Assembly (NCBI GenBank): GCA_015232355.1
Contig: JADFZW010000004.1
Location: 1-64,000 of the forward strand
Origin: Oligoflexia bacterium
GTDB taxonomy: Bacteria > Bdellovibrionota > Bacteriovoracia > Bacteriovoracales > Bacteriovoracaceae
Reading direction: 5' to 3'
Length of the DNA: 64,000 bases
Below, piece by piece: positions 45,682-53,456 of this stretch; the first letter of the stretch is position 1; every line of letters begins with the position of its first letter. Made by a program: the position numbers and the translations under genes. The notes under the pieces are model-generated. The model did no database searches. It was not told the DNA's origin and worked only from the letters and a program-made list of their open reading frames with translations.

Positions 45682-47689
45682 CCTTAAATTAAAATTAAAA
45701 TTTAAATTAAAATCCAACTTCAATGCCAGTGGTGATCAACCACGAGCAATTGAAACAATTTTAAAATCTTTCCAAGAGGGAAAAAAATTTCAAACGCTAC
45801 TTGGAATAACTGGCTCTGGTAAAACCTTTACTATGGCCAATATAATAAATTCTCTACAAAAAAAAACATTAGTAATTGCTCCCAACAAAACTTTAGCAGC
45901 ACAACTATTTGCAGAGTTTCGAGAATTTTTTCCTGAAAATGCAGTTGAATATTTTGTTTCATATTATGATTACTATCAACCAGAAGCATACATTCCTTCC
46001 ACTGATACCTATATTGAAAAAGATTCTTCCATAAATGATGAGCTCGATAAATTACGGCACTCCACCACCTCCATGTTGCTAGAACGAGATGATGTGATTG
46101 TAATTGCATCAGTTAGTTCCATTTATGGAATTGGCTCTCCTGATGAATATGCCAGTCACAAAATAACTCTCTTTAAAAATGATACTCTTGATAGAGATGA
46201 ACTCTTAAAACAATTAGTTTTTAATCAATACACAAGAAATGATTTTGATTTAGAGAGAGGAAATTTTCGAGTAAGAGGTGATGTGGTTGAGATCTTTGAA
46301 GCATCAGAAGATAGTAAAATAATCAGGGTCTCTTTTTTTGATAATCAAATTGAAAATATTTTCTTAGTTGATCCTTTACGTGGACATACTTTAAGTGAAA
46401 TAAATAAAGTAACCATCTATCCCTCCTCTCACTACGTAGTAAGTGAAGCGCTTATGAGTAGGGCCACAAAAAATATTCGAAGTGAATTGCAACTGCAGCT
46501 ACAGACATTGCAAGAGCAAAATAAGTTAGTTGAAAGACAACGTTTAGAACAAAGAACTCTTCTTGATTTGGAGATGATGGAGGAGATGGGACACTGTCCG
46601 GGAATTGAAAATTACTCTCGGCACTTCACTGACAGGGCCGCAGGCGAACCTCCTCCAACACTTATCGATTTTTTTAAAAATGATTTTTTAATAATCATCG
46701 ATGAATCTCATATAACTATTCCTCAAATTAGAGGCATGCATGCTGGAGATCGCTCTCGTAAAGAGACATTAGTAAAGCATGGCTTTCGATTGCCAAGTGC
46801 ACTTGATAATAGGCCACTAAAGTTTGAAGAATTTGAAAAGAAATTAGATCTGGCGATCTTTGTCTCTGCTACTCCTGCTGATTATGAGTTACAAAAGGTG
46901 GGTGGTGAGATTGTAGAATTAATCATTCGCCCCACTGGACTACTTGATCCTATAATCGAAATTAGAGATGCCAAAAATCAAATTGATGATTTATTAGAGG
47001 AGATTAAAGTCAGCGTAAAAAAGGGTCATCGTGTTTTGATAACTACATTAACAAAAAAATTAGCAGAAGAGATTACATCATTTTATCAAAGCGTAGGTCA
47101 GAAAGTACGATATTTACACTCGGATATTTCCACCATCGAACGAATGGAGATTATTAATGAACTTCGTAGCGGCGACTTTGATATCTTAGTTGGAATAAAT
47201 TTACTCAGAGAGGGACTCGATCTTCCTGAAGTGGCCTTGATTGGAATATTAGATGCTGATAAGGAGGGATTCCTACGCTCCACTCGCTCACTTATTCAAA
47301 CTATTGGTCGTGCCGCCAGAAATCAAGATGGACGAGTTATCTTGTACGCTTACAAAGAGACCAACAGTATCAAACAAGCAGTCAGTGAAACTAGAAGAAG
47401 AAGAAAAATTCAAGAGGAATACAATAAAGCAAACGGAATAACTCCTAAGACAATTCAAAAAAAGATTCATCAAGGAATCATGGAGATTTTACAAAAAAAT
47501 AAATCGCCCACAATGTCCACGGCCACAAAACAAAGCAAAGAAACAGAACTAACTATTAAAGAAATTGATAGGAAAATAGTTGAGCTTAGAACTCAAATGA
47601 AAAAGTTGGCCAAAGAACTTCGCTTCGAGGAGGCGGCCAAATTAAGAGATAATATCAACAAATTAAATGAAGCTAAATTATTTCTGTAA
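45650..47689 (+). CDS. uvrB: Excinuclease ABC subunit B
   Basis: A 679-residue helicase-like subunit of nucleotide excision repair. Walker A GITGSGKTFTMA, the beta-hairpin YYDYYQPEAYIPSTDTY, the SATP-type motif VSATPADYE, GINLLREGLDLPEVALIGI and the Q-x-GR motif QTIGRAARN are seen; the C-terminal UVR motif ends the protein. The start is uncertain: ATG 45650 overlaps cysS by 32 bases, while ATG 45671 lies directly after GGAGTT. The first 20 residues are a Lys/Leu-rich repeat absent from most UvrB proteins. Confidence 0.97.
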   Translation: MEKPLGVMNHNLKLKLKFKLKSNFNASGDQPRAIETILKSFQEGKKFQTLLGITGSGKTFTMANIINSLQKKTLVIAPNKTLAAQLFAEFREFFPENAVEYFVSYYDYYQPEAYIPSTDTYIEKDSSINDELDKLRHSTTSMLLERDDVIVIASVSSIYGIGSPDEYASHKITLFKNDTLDRDELLKQLVFNQYTRNDFDLERGNFRVRGDVVEIFEASEDSKIIRVSFFDNQIENIFLVDPLRGHTLSEINKVTIYPSSHYVVSEALMSRATKNIRSELQLQLQTLQEQNKLVERQRLEQRTLLDLEMMEEMGHCPGIENYSRHFTDRAAGEPPPTLIDFFKNDFLIIIDESHITIPQIRGMHAGDRSRKETLVKHGFRLPSALDNRPLKFEEFEKKLDLAIFVSATPADYELQKVGGEIVELIIRPTGLLDPIIEIRDAKNQIDDLLEEIKVSVKKGHRVLITTLTKKLAEEITSFYQSVGQKVRYLHSDISTIERMEIINELRSGDFDILVGINLLREGLDLPEVALIGILDADKEGFLRSTRSLIQTIGRAARNQDGRVILYAYKETNSIKQAVSETRRRRKIQEEYNKANGITPKTIQKKIHQGIMEILQKNKSPTMSTATKQSKETELTIKEIDRKIVELRTQMKKLAKELRFEEAAKLRDNINKLNEAKLFL

Positions 47690-47719
47690 AGTTAAGATAT
47701 ATCTAGTTAAGATATATCT
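47690..47719 (+). repeat. Perfect 15-bp tandem duplication ending at an ATG
   Basis: AGTTAAGATATATCT occurs twice head to tail, beginning at the last base of the uvrB stop codon and ending immediately before the ATG at 47720. It fills the whole spacer between the two genes. A very recent duplication is likely. Confidence 0.85.
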
Positions 47720-48214
47720 ATGGCCAAAAATATTTACAAAGTTATTTTTCTTATTATTGTGATTGCACTACTGTCGATGTCGCTGTCGATGTCGATGTCG
47801 ATGAATGCCTTTAGTATGACAGCTACTAAAGAGTACACTGGTAGCTTTATCGTCACTATTTATGATCAATATATTCAAGTTGTCTCACCATCCTCAACAA
47901 GTGCAGGTGTAAGTGCAAGTACACCTGCACTTGCAGAGAACGCAGCTCTCTCAATATCCGTGATAGCTGATAATAAAACTTTAAGTAAACTCTTGGCCAA
48001 AATAGAGACTGAAGATAAAAAGACAATTGCCTATCTCAATGTACCCGCACAATCTGCAAAAAAAACAGATTTAAAAATTGCCAACAAAAATACAAAAATA
48101 ATTTTCACTCCTCTGGCCCCTGCCTTTCAGGAAGTGAAATTGATTTTTGGGAGTATACCCTATGAAATTCCAGCAAGAAATACAAACACAAAATCAAATT
48201 CAGAACCAAAATGA
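47720..48214 (+). CDS. Small exported protein of unknown function
   Basis: A 164-residue protein with a signal peptide carrying an (S/M-S) repeat, ending near AFSM (about residue 33). The rest is Ser/Thr/Ala/Lys-rich with beta-like segments (GSFIVTIYDQYIQVV, KTIAYLNVPA). No family is recognised. Its 3' end overlaps the phosphoesterase start by 53 bases in another frame, so it is probably coupled to it. There is no clear ribosome binding site; the 15-bp duplication occupies the position. Confidence 0.55.
   Translation: MAKNIYKVIFLIIVIALLSMSLSMSMSMNAFSMTATKEYTGSFIVTIYDQYIQVVSPSSTSAGVSASTPALAENAALSISVIADNKTLSKLLAKIETEDKKTIAYLNVPAQSAKKTDLKIANKNTKIIFTPLAPAFQEVKLIFGSIPYEIPARNTNTKSNSEPK
47771..47803 (+). 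repeat. Hexamer array (CTGTCG/ATGTCG) in a signal peptide
   Basis: About five units of CTGTCG or ATGTCG encode alternating Ser-Met/Leu in the hydrophobic core of the signal peptide of the 47720 gene. A similar AGTATG array encodes the signal of the lipoprotein at 34097. Copy-number change would alter the length of the hydrophobic core. Confidence 0.8.
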
Positions 48215-49328
48215 TAGGATCATCTTAGTTATCTCTGATCTTCATTTAGGTGCTGGTAATCTCATAAATGGACAAAAAAATCATTTGGAGGATTTTTACT
48301 TCGATCGTGAATTGCTGCAATTTTTAGAATACTACTCTAGTGCTGAATATGAAAATAGTAATATCGAATTAGTGATCAATGGCGATTTCTTAGATTTCCT
48401 GGCCACTCCTTTCGTCAAATTTTTTGATGATGAATTTTGGAGTGAACGCGCCTCAATTGAAAAACTAAAATTAATACTCAATGCTCACCCTCTAGTAATT
48501 AAAGAACTTGTAACATTTATATCAAAACCTAATAAAAAAGTTACTTATATCATCGGCAATCATGATGCTGAAATGATATTTAATCAAGTACGCGAACTAT
48601 TTTTAGAGCAATTTCCTACACAATCTCGAGAGAAAATTCATTTTGTAATCTTCGATACACACTACAGTCCAGTTAAAGAAATTTTGATCAAGCATGGCCA
48701 CCAATATGAACCGGCCCATTATAACAATCCCAAAAAATCTTTGATCAAAACTACCTCGAATGAAAACTTCTTTCTACCTCCATGGGGAACATACTACGTA
48801 ACCAAAATAATAAATAAATTTAAAGCAGAGCGAGCATTTATTAATTCCATTAGACCTGTACGCACATTTATTATTCACGGATTATTATTTGATACTCTAT
48901 TCACAATCAGATTTATTTTTGCCAACATCTACTATTTTTTTATGGTGATCTTTTTAAATTATTTTCGTAAAAAAAGAAATCTCTCTCTCCGCGAAGTCAT
49001 TCGTCACAGTTGGAATGAGATCCAATTGTTTCAAGACTACGAAGAGATCACCAGAGATGAATTCTCCAAAAATCCCAATCTAAAAGTTTTAATAGTTGGA
49101 CACACTCACATTCCAGGATATAGAACTTATATCAACGGCAACACCTTCATTAATACTGGCAGCTGGACTAAAATGTTCAATATGGATTTTACGAAGAGAC
49201 AAGATGGTCGAAAATTAACCTACGCTTTAATTTCCATTCGAGAAGGGCCATGGCCACAATGTTCGATTGCACCAGAATTATTGGTATGGGAAGGACATCG
49301 CAATCTTCCATATAGTAATTTCTACTAA
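48162..49328 (+). CDS. Calcineurin-like metallophosphoesterase
   Basis: The start is ATG 48162, eight bases after GGGAG; a TTG at 48147 is less likely. The 388-residue protein shows the metal-binding set ISDLHLGAG, NGDFLDFL, IGNHDAEM, KHGHQYEP and GHTHIPGY in the expected order. It hydrolyses phosphomonoesters or phosphodiesters; the substrate is unknown. Two hydrophobic stretches near residues 235-275 suggest membrane association between the metal motifs. It resembles UDP-diacylglucosamine hydrolase-like and related phosphoesterases in layout only. Confidence 0.88.
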   Translation: MKFQQEIQTQNQIQNQNDRIILVISDLHLGAGNLINGQKNHLEDFYFDRELLQFLEYYSSAEYENSNIELVINGDFLDFLATPFVKFFDDEFWSERASIEKLKLILNAHPLVIKELVTFISKPNKKVTYIIGNHDAEMIFNQVRELFLEQFPTQSREKIHFVIFDTHYSPVKEILIKHGHQYEPAHYNNPKKSLIKTTSNENFFLPPWGTYYVTKIINKFKAERAFINSIRPVRTFIIHGLLFDTLFTIRFIFANIYYFFMVIFLNYFRKKRNLSLREVIRHSWNEIQLFQDYEEITRDEFSKNPNLKVLIVGHTHIPGYRTYINGNTFINTGSWTKMFNMDFTKRQDGRKLTYALISIREGPWPQCSIAPELLVWEGHRNLPYSNFY

Positions 49329-49385
49329 AATTTTTCTAACGTTTTGCTAATGTTTAAGTGAAATATAAGAACATATAACGCTAAT

Positions 49386-49412
49386 ATCTTCATAATCTTC
49401 ATAATCTTCATA
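49386..49412 (+). repeat. Three tandem ATCTTCATA units
   Basis: A 9-bp unit repeats three times in the 214-bp leader before the HU-type gene. No gene was seen in this leader. It is one of several 9-bp arrays in the window's spacers. Confidence 0.8.
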
Positions 49413-49542
49413 AAAGAAATAAATGTAATAAAAAAAAAATAGGGTATCAACTGCTTATACATAAAATATTATTTGAACATGTAGAAAAAATATCTGAATA
49501 TAGTAAGTACAACTATCCACCAATAACAAGGAGTTCCTTTCA

Positions 49543-49821
49543 ATGAATAGGAATGAACTACTTAAGGATATCTTAAGTAATGAGAAATTTTCTAATTGGA
49601 ATTGTAAGGATGCCGAAGAACTTCTCACGAGGACTCTGGAGACAATAAAAGATGTAGTTAAAAGAGGTGAAGAGGTATCATTAGTTGGTTTTGGAACATT
49701 TGCAAAGATTACTCGAAGTGCTCGTACGGGCCATAATCCGAGTACTGGAGAAAAAATTTTAATCAAGGAGAAAGTAGTTCCCAGATTTAAAGCAAGTCAA
49801 GCATTCAAAGATTACTTGTAA
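49543..49821 (+). CDS. HU/IHF-type DNA-binding protein
   Basis: A 92-residue nucleoid protein. The family pattern ends in GEEVSLVGFGTFAKITRSARTG, the DNA-binding arm with the intercalating proline region NPSTGEKI, and VPRFKASQAFKDYL. It bends DNA and organises the nucleoid. The N terminus (MNRNELLKDIL) fits the dimerising helices. AAGGAG lies 13 bases upstream of the ATG. HU versus IHF cannot be decided from one subunit. Confidence 0.92.
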   Translation: MNRNELLKDILSNEKFSNWNCKDAEELLTRTLETIKDVVKRGEEVSLVGFGTFAKITRSARTGHNPSTGEKILIKEKVVPRFKASQAFKDYL

Positions 49822-49857
49822 TATTACTTGTAATAAATTATTTGTAACAAAATTATC

Positions 49858-49890
49858 GTAGTGAAATCAGTGTACGATTGATTTCATTAC
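49858..49890. terminator. Inverted repeat at the convergent HU / CheX-like junction
   Basis: GTAGTGAAATCA (49858-49869) pairs with TGATTTCATTAC (49879-49890): 12 pairs with one G-U and a nine-base loop. It spans the last codons of the minus-strand gene. Only weak T-runs follow on either side, so it is a possible two-way terminator rather than a clear one. Confidence 0.4.
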
Positions 49891-50787
49891 TTTATCAATA
49901 AATTCTCTAGGAACCCATACTTCGATAAAGAAGTCACCTTTTGTAGAGGAGCATGGGACTACTACAGTATTGCCTCGACCAAAAAGTTTGTATGGTTTAC
50001 CATCATAATTTATATCTGACTCAGGATAATTTTTCACTAATTGAGAACGTGGAGAAGTTGTATTTACAATTGGAACCGAATCAGTCATCTTTCCTTTCTT
50101 AACCAAAACGTATTTTGTTTGCCCCATTATAATATTCATAACTTCATTAATACCCTCAATAATTGATGTATCAGATTCCTGCACATCCTTATTAAATATT
50201 GACGATATAACATTTTTTATGGTCTCACGTTCGAATGAAATGGTTACAGTATAGAAAAAATTTTCACCAAAAACAGTCATGAATCCAGAACAATCTCTCG
50301 AAAAAGAAGTTTCTGTTGCCTTCTTTAAAAATACTTTTTTACGAAAAGATGGAGTATTAGATTGAATAAATAGTGTTCTAATGGTGGCATAAATAAATGC
50401 CTTCAAGAAATTAAGTTTTATCTCCTCTCCCTCTTTTTCTATCTCTTCTATAGTTGCAAGAAGTGATGGCATTGCCTTTACAAACTTAAACTCTGCTCTC
50501 TCAAAGACTTTTTGTAAATTCTCTGTAGGCGATACAAATATTAACTTTGAACCTATATCAAGCAATTGATAGTGTAGCACCGAAAAGATACTCATCCACT
50601 TATCAGAAAGATTATTTAAACGATAACAATTTATTACAATATTGATCGGCCTTAACATTAAATTTTTAACATTTTCAATAAACTCATCTGGAGGAATATC
50701 TGGAACATCGGCCAAGAAATCACACACAATATAATTTTTTCTATTTATTAAATTATAAAGTGGATATTTAATAATTAACTCATCCAT
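49867..50787 (-). CDS. STAS-like plus CheX-like protein
   Basis: A 306-residue soluble protein. Residues 1-125 look like an anti-anti-sigma (STAS) fold with alternating strands and helices (NYIVCDFLADVPDIPPDEF, NIVINCYRLNNLSDKW). Residues about 130-300 resemble CheX: a start FLKAFIYATIRTLFIQSN, a GFMTVFGENFFYTVTISF strand pair, and the signature helix EGINEVMNIIMGQTKYVL. CheX members dephosphorylate CheY-P via an ExxN pair; here EGINEVMN supplies a candidate ExxN. A fusion with STAS suggests a link between chemotaxis and a switch. It is followed upstream by the ankyrin gene, 31 bases away. Confidence 0.65.
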   Translation of the reverse strand: MDELIIKYPLYNLINRKNYIVCDFLADVPDIPPDEFIENVKNLMLRPINIVINCYRLNNLSDKWMSIFSVLHYQLLDIGSKLIFVSPTENLQKVFERAEFKFVKAMPSLLATIEEIEKEGEEIKLNFLKAFIYATIRTLFIQSNTPSFRKKVFLKKATETSFSRDCSGFMTVFGENFFYTVTISFERETIKNVISSIFNKDVQESDTSIIEGINEVMNIIMGQTKYVLVKKGKMTDSVPIVNTTSPRSQLVKNYPESDINYDGKPYKLFGRGNTVVVPCSSTKGDFFIEVWVPREFIDKVMKSIVH

Positions 50788-50818
50788 AATTTATTTCTTA
50801 ATTTCCATTTGCTATTTG

Positions 50819-52510
50819 CTATTTACTACTTACTTTCTTACTATCATTTATCTCTTTAAGATATAATATCACATTTTTGTGTTTACCAATTACAGCGTAG
50901 TCCCATGCTGATTTTCCAAATGAGTTTTTAATCCTCGGTTCAAAACCAATTCCTATAAGCATCTTTACACTCTCAATTGATCCCTTCGATGCCGCCATCA
51001 TTAAGAGATCCATCCTCTTAAATGCTACATCTTTTTTAGCTCCCTTACTTAACAAGTAACTTGCTACCTCTACTTTATCGGCCATAACCGCTATACCTAA
51101 AGCATTATACCCAATAATATTTTTTACATCTATATCAGCACCTCTCGCAACTAACTCATCTACAATCTTTAAATGACCTTTATGAGCGGCCAACATCAAA
51201 CTAGTATATCCTTTAAAATCTTTGGCATTTATATCTGTACCAAAATTTAACAATGAACGTACGGAATTTATGTCTCCCTTCATAGCAAAAACCATCAACA
51301 AAGTTTGACCATCTTTATTTCTTTTATGTACGTCTCTCTTTAATTGAGCTGCCAATTCCTCTTCTTTTTGTAGACTGATCTCAGCCTTAACCTTCTTAGG
51401 CACTAATACAGTAGTATTATCTAAATTTGCCTCTCCATCACCAGCAATAACTGTCACATCTCCATCTTCTACTCTTGCATCCGCACCTTCTCCTGATATC
51501 ACCTTAGTTTCATCGGACAAATCATTATCTAAACCATGCCCTTTAACTAACTGACTCTCTCCTAAATTTTCCACACCACTACCACTAATTACAGTTTTTG
51601 AATTATCCTCTTCATTTTCTAATCCAGAGATAGTCATAAGGTCATTTACTCTCTCATCAACATATCCCTTCACTAATGTATTTTCCTTACCTGCATTAGC
51701 ACAATTATCAGCATTTCCAGAAACTTTTACACTATCTGCTGTATCAGAAGAAACCTTACTCAAATCAGGATTAAAGATATCACTATCATCATCCATTTCT
51801 CCATTTTCAGCATCAATAAATGCCTTAATAAAATCAGCTCCACTATATCCTGAGTATTTATTTGAAATCTGCAGATCCTTCTCTTTAGCATCACCGTTTG
51901 GACCTTGTGATAGGATTGACATTGTAAGAGTGGTTAGTGCCTCTCCCATAGCACTTTTCCTCTTTAATTCTGCAGATACTTTTTTTTGATTGGATAATTT
52001 TGTTAAACTTAATTTTTCATAATTAGGAAGAAACATCGATGCATAAAAGGCAGCAGCATTTCCTTCCTTATCTTTAATATCTAAATCAGATCCAACATTA
52101 ACTAATATATCAACAATTCCCTCTTTTTTATTTTTAAGCGCCAACAACAAAGCAGTGGTACCCATATCATTTTTCAAATTAACATTCGCTCCACTAACCA
52201 CCAACAACTTAACTATCTCTAAATTTCCTCTTTCAGCGGCCATCATCAAAGGTGAATAACCTCTATTATCTACTACATTTAAATTCACACCCATGAGTAT
52301 TAGTGTTTCCACCACATCCTTTTTTTGTGCTTTGGTGGCGGCAATTAAAGGAGTAACTCCACTGTCTTGATTGCGATAGTTTATTAGATTATTAACTTTT
52401 GAAATATACTCATAAACCTTAGCAACATCCCCCTGGTCAGCAATTGCTATAAGTTCCCTTCCCTCTTTGTCTAAATCAAATGCAGATTTTGTAATATCTT
52501 CTGACCCCAT
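50819..52510 (-). CDS. Ankyrin-repeat protein
   Basis: A 563-residue soluble protein with two ankyrin blocks. The first (about residues 40-165) has four repeats (for example GVTPLIAATKAQKKDVVETL and GYSPLMMAAERGNLEIVKLL), the second (about 395-545) four or five (GQTLLMVFAMKGDINSV; GYTSLMLAAHKGHLKIV). The 230-residue linker is acidic and repetitive, with paired ISG and VKG motifs and many Asp, Glu, Asn and Ser. No signal peptide or membrane segment is seen. Ankyrin blocks bind proteins; in eukaryote-associated bacteria they are often effectors, but cytoplasmic uses are known too. It lies just upstream of the CheX-like gene and may share its transcript. Confidence 0.85.
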   Translation of the reverse strand: MGSEDITKSAFDLDKEGRELIAIADQGDVAKVYEYISKVNNLINYRNQDSGVTPLIAATKAQKKDVVETLILMGVNLNVVDNRGYSPLMMAAERGNLEIVKLLVVSGANVNLKNDMGTTALLLALKNKKEGIVDILVNVGSDLDIKDKEGNAAAFYASMFLPNYEKLSLTKLSNQKKVSAELKRKSAMGEALTTLTMSILSQGPNGDAKEKDLQISNKYSGYSGADFIKAFIDAENGEMDDDSDIFNPDLSKVSSDTADSVKVSGNADNCANAGKENTLVKGYVDERVNDLMTISGLENEEDNSKTVISGSGVENLGESQLVKGHGLDNDLSDETKVISGEGADARVEDGDVTVIAGDGEANLDNTTVLVPKKVKAEISLQKEEELAAQLKRDVHKRNKDGQTLLMVFAMKGDINSVRSLLNFGTDINAKDFKGYTSLMLAAHKGHLKIVDELVARGADIDVKNIIGYNALGIAVMADKVEVASYLLSKGAKKDVAFKRMDLLMMAASKGSIESVKMLIGIGFEPRIKNSFGKSAWDYAVIGKHKNVILYLKEINDSKKVSSK

Positions 52511-52872
52511 TACATCTCGCCTATTATATTAATTAATGAATCCTAAAAAAAAATAAAAAATATAAAATATAAAATAAAAAAAATTTAATCTTTGCTCCTT
52601 ACTATATTTTATCAGTAAGTAAAAAATTTTTAAAAACAATATTAAAGTGGTTCATTTATTCCTAATGGCATTAGGAACAACATTCTCGATATCAATACTA
52701 ATGCTGGTTACTACACTAATTGCCAATGCAGACACAATCGCACTGTACAAATTCAATATCATCAAAAATTATGGTGCTATAGTTATTTATTGATCGATCT
52801 GGACAAGCATTAATTTGAATATAAATAATAAACATGGTAGAAAAAATTCTAACTTAAACTAGGAGAACAATT
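52511..52872. other. 362-bp gap before ferritin with a palindrome
   Basis: This AT-rich gap holds the divergent start regions of the ankyrin and ferritin genes. It includes the near-perfect palindrome CCTAATGGCATTAGG (52661-52675, seven-base arms) and the self-complementary TGATCGATC at 52791-52799. No Fur box was recognised. A 42-codon hydrophobic open frame (52665-52793) is listed separately. Confidence 0.35.
52665..52793 (+). CDS. Possible small hydrophobic peptide
   Basis: A 42-codon frame starts at ATG 52665 (or GTG 52647) and stops at TGA 52791. The first 22 residues are hydrophobic and end in ANAD, like a signal peptide or membrane anchor. No ribosome binding site precedes either start and the palindrome overlaps the beginning, so this may be a chance open frame. 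Confidence 0.2.
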   Translation: MALGTTFSISILMLVTTLIANADTIALYKFNIIKNYGAIVIY

Positions 52873-53403
52873 ATGAACAAAAAACTTGAAGATGCTTTAA
52901 ATAAACAGATATCTGCGGAGATGAATTCATCCTATCTCTATCTTGCTATGGCCGCATATTTTGAGAGTATAAATCTCCCAGGTTTTGCTAACTGGATGGA
53001 GGTTCAAGCACAAGAAGAGATGGTTCATGCTATGAAATTTTACAAGTATATCTTTGATAGAAGTGGCCGAGTGGAATTAATGTCTATTGAAAAACCACCG
53101 CTAAAATGGAACTCTCCTTTAAATGCTTTTGATGAGACTTTAAAACATGAGAAAAAGATAACCAGTATGATCAACAATCTGGCCCTGCTGGCAATCGAAG
53201 AACGAGATCTAATCACTCATAATTTCATGCAATGGTTTTTAACAGAGCAAGTGGAAGAGGAAAAGACTGCCAATTCACTATTTGAAAAATTAAGAATGAT
53301 TGAAAGCTCTACTGATGCACTATTTATAATTGATAAAGAATTGGCCACAAGAGTATTCACACCACCTGCTACCGCCACAACTACTGCGGCCACCAAAGCA
53401 TAG
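52873..53403 (+). CDS. ftn: Ferritin-type iron storage protein
   Basis: A 176-residue ferritin that oxidises Fe(II) and stores it in a 24-mer shell. Ferroxidase-site residues are in place: E16 in ISAEMNSSYLYLAMA, E49 and H52 in VQAQEEMVHAMKFYKYIFD, E93 and a later E/Q pair in FLTEQVEEEKT. The last 20 residues are Ala/Thr-rich and extend past the usual core. AGGAG lies seven bases before the ATG. It is convergent with the U-box gene, and a hairpin separates them. Confidence 0.95.
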   Translation: MNKKLEDALNKQISAEMNSSYLYLAMAAYFESINLPGFANWMEVQAQEEMVHAMKFYKYIFDRSGRVELMSIEKPPLKWNSPLNAFDETLKHEKKITSMINNLALLAIEERDLITHNFMQWFLTEQVEEEKTANSLFEKLRMIESSTDALFIIDKELATRVFTPPATATTTAATKA

Positions 53404-53413
53404 TAGCATAATA

Positions 53414-53449
53414 CAAAAAATGGATAAAAGGTAAATTTTGCCTTTTATC
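53414..53449 (-). terminator. Hairpin terminator between ferritin and the U-box gene
   Basis: GATAAAAGG (53423-53431) and CCTTTTATC (53441-53449) form a perfect nine-pair stem with a nine-base loop. On the minus strand it is followed by CATTTTTTG, so it mainly ends transcription of the U-box gene; on the plus strand only a weaker T-rich tract follows and may end ferritin transcription. Confidence 0.75.
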
Positions 53450-53456
53450 ACTCTAT

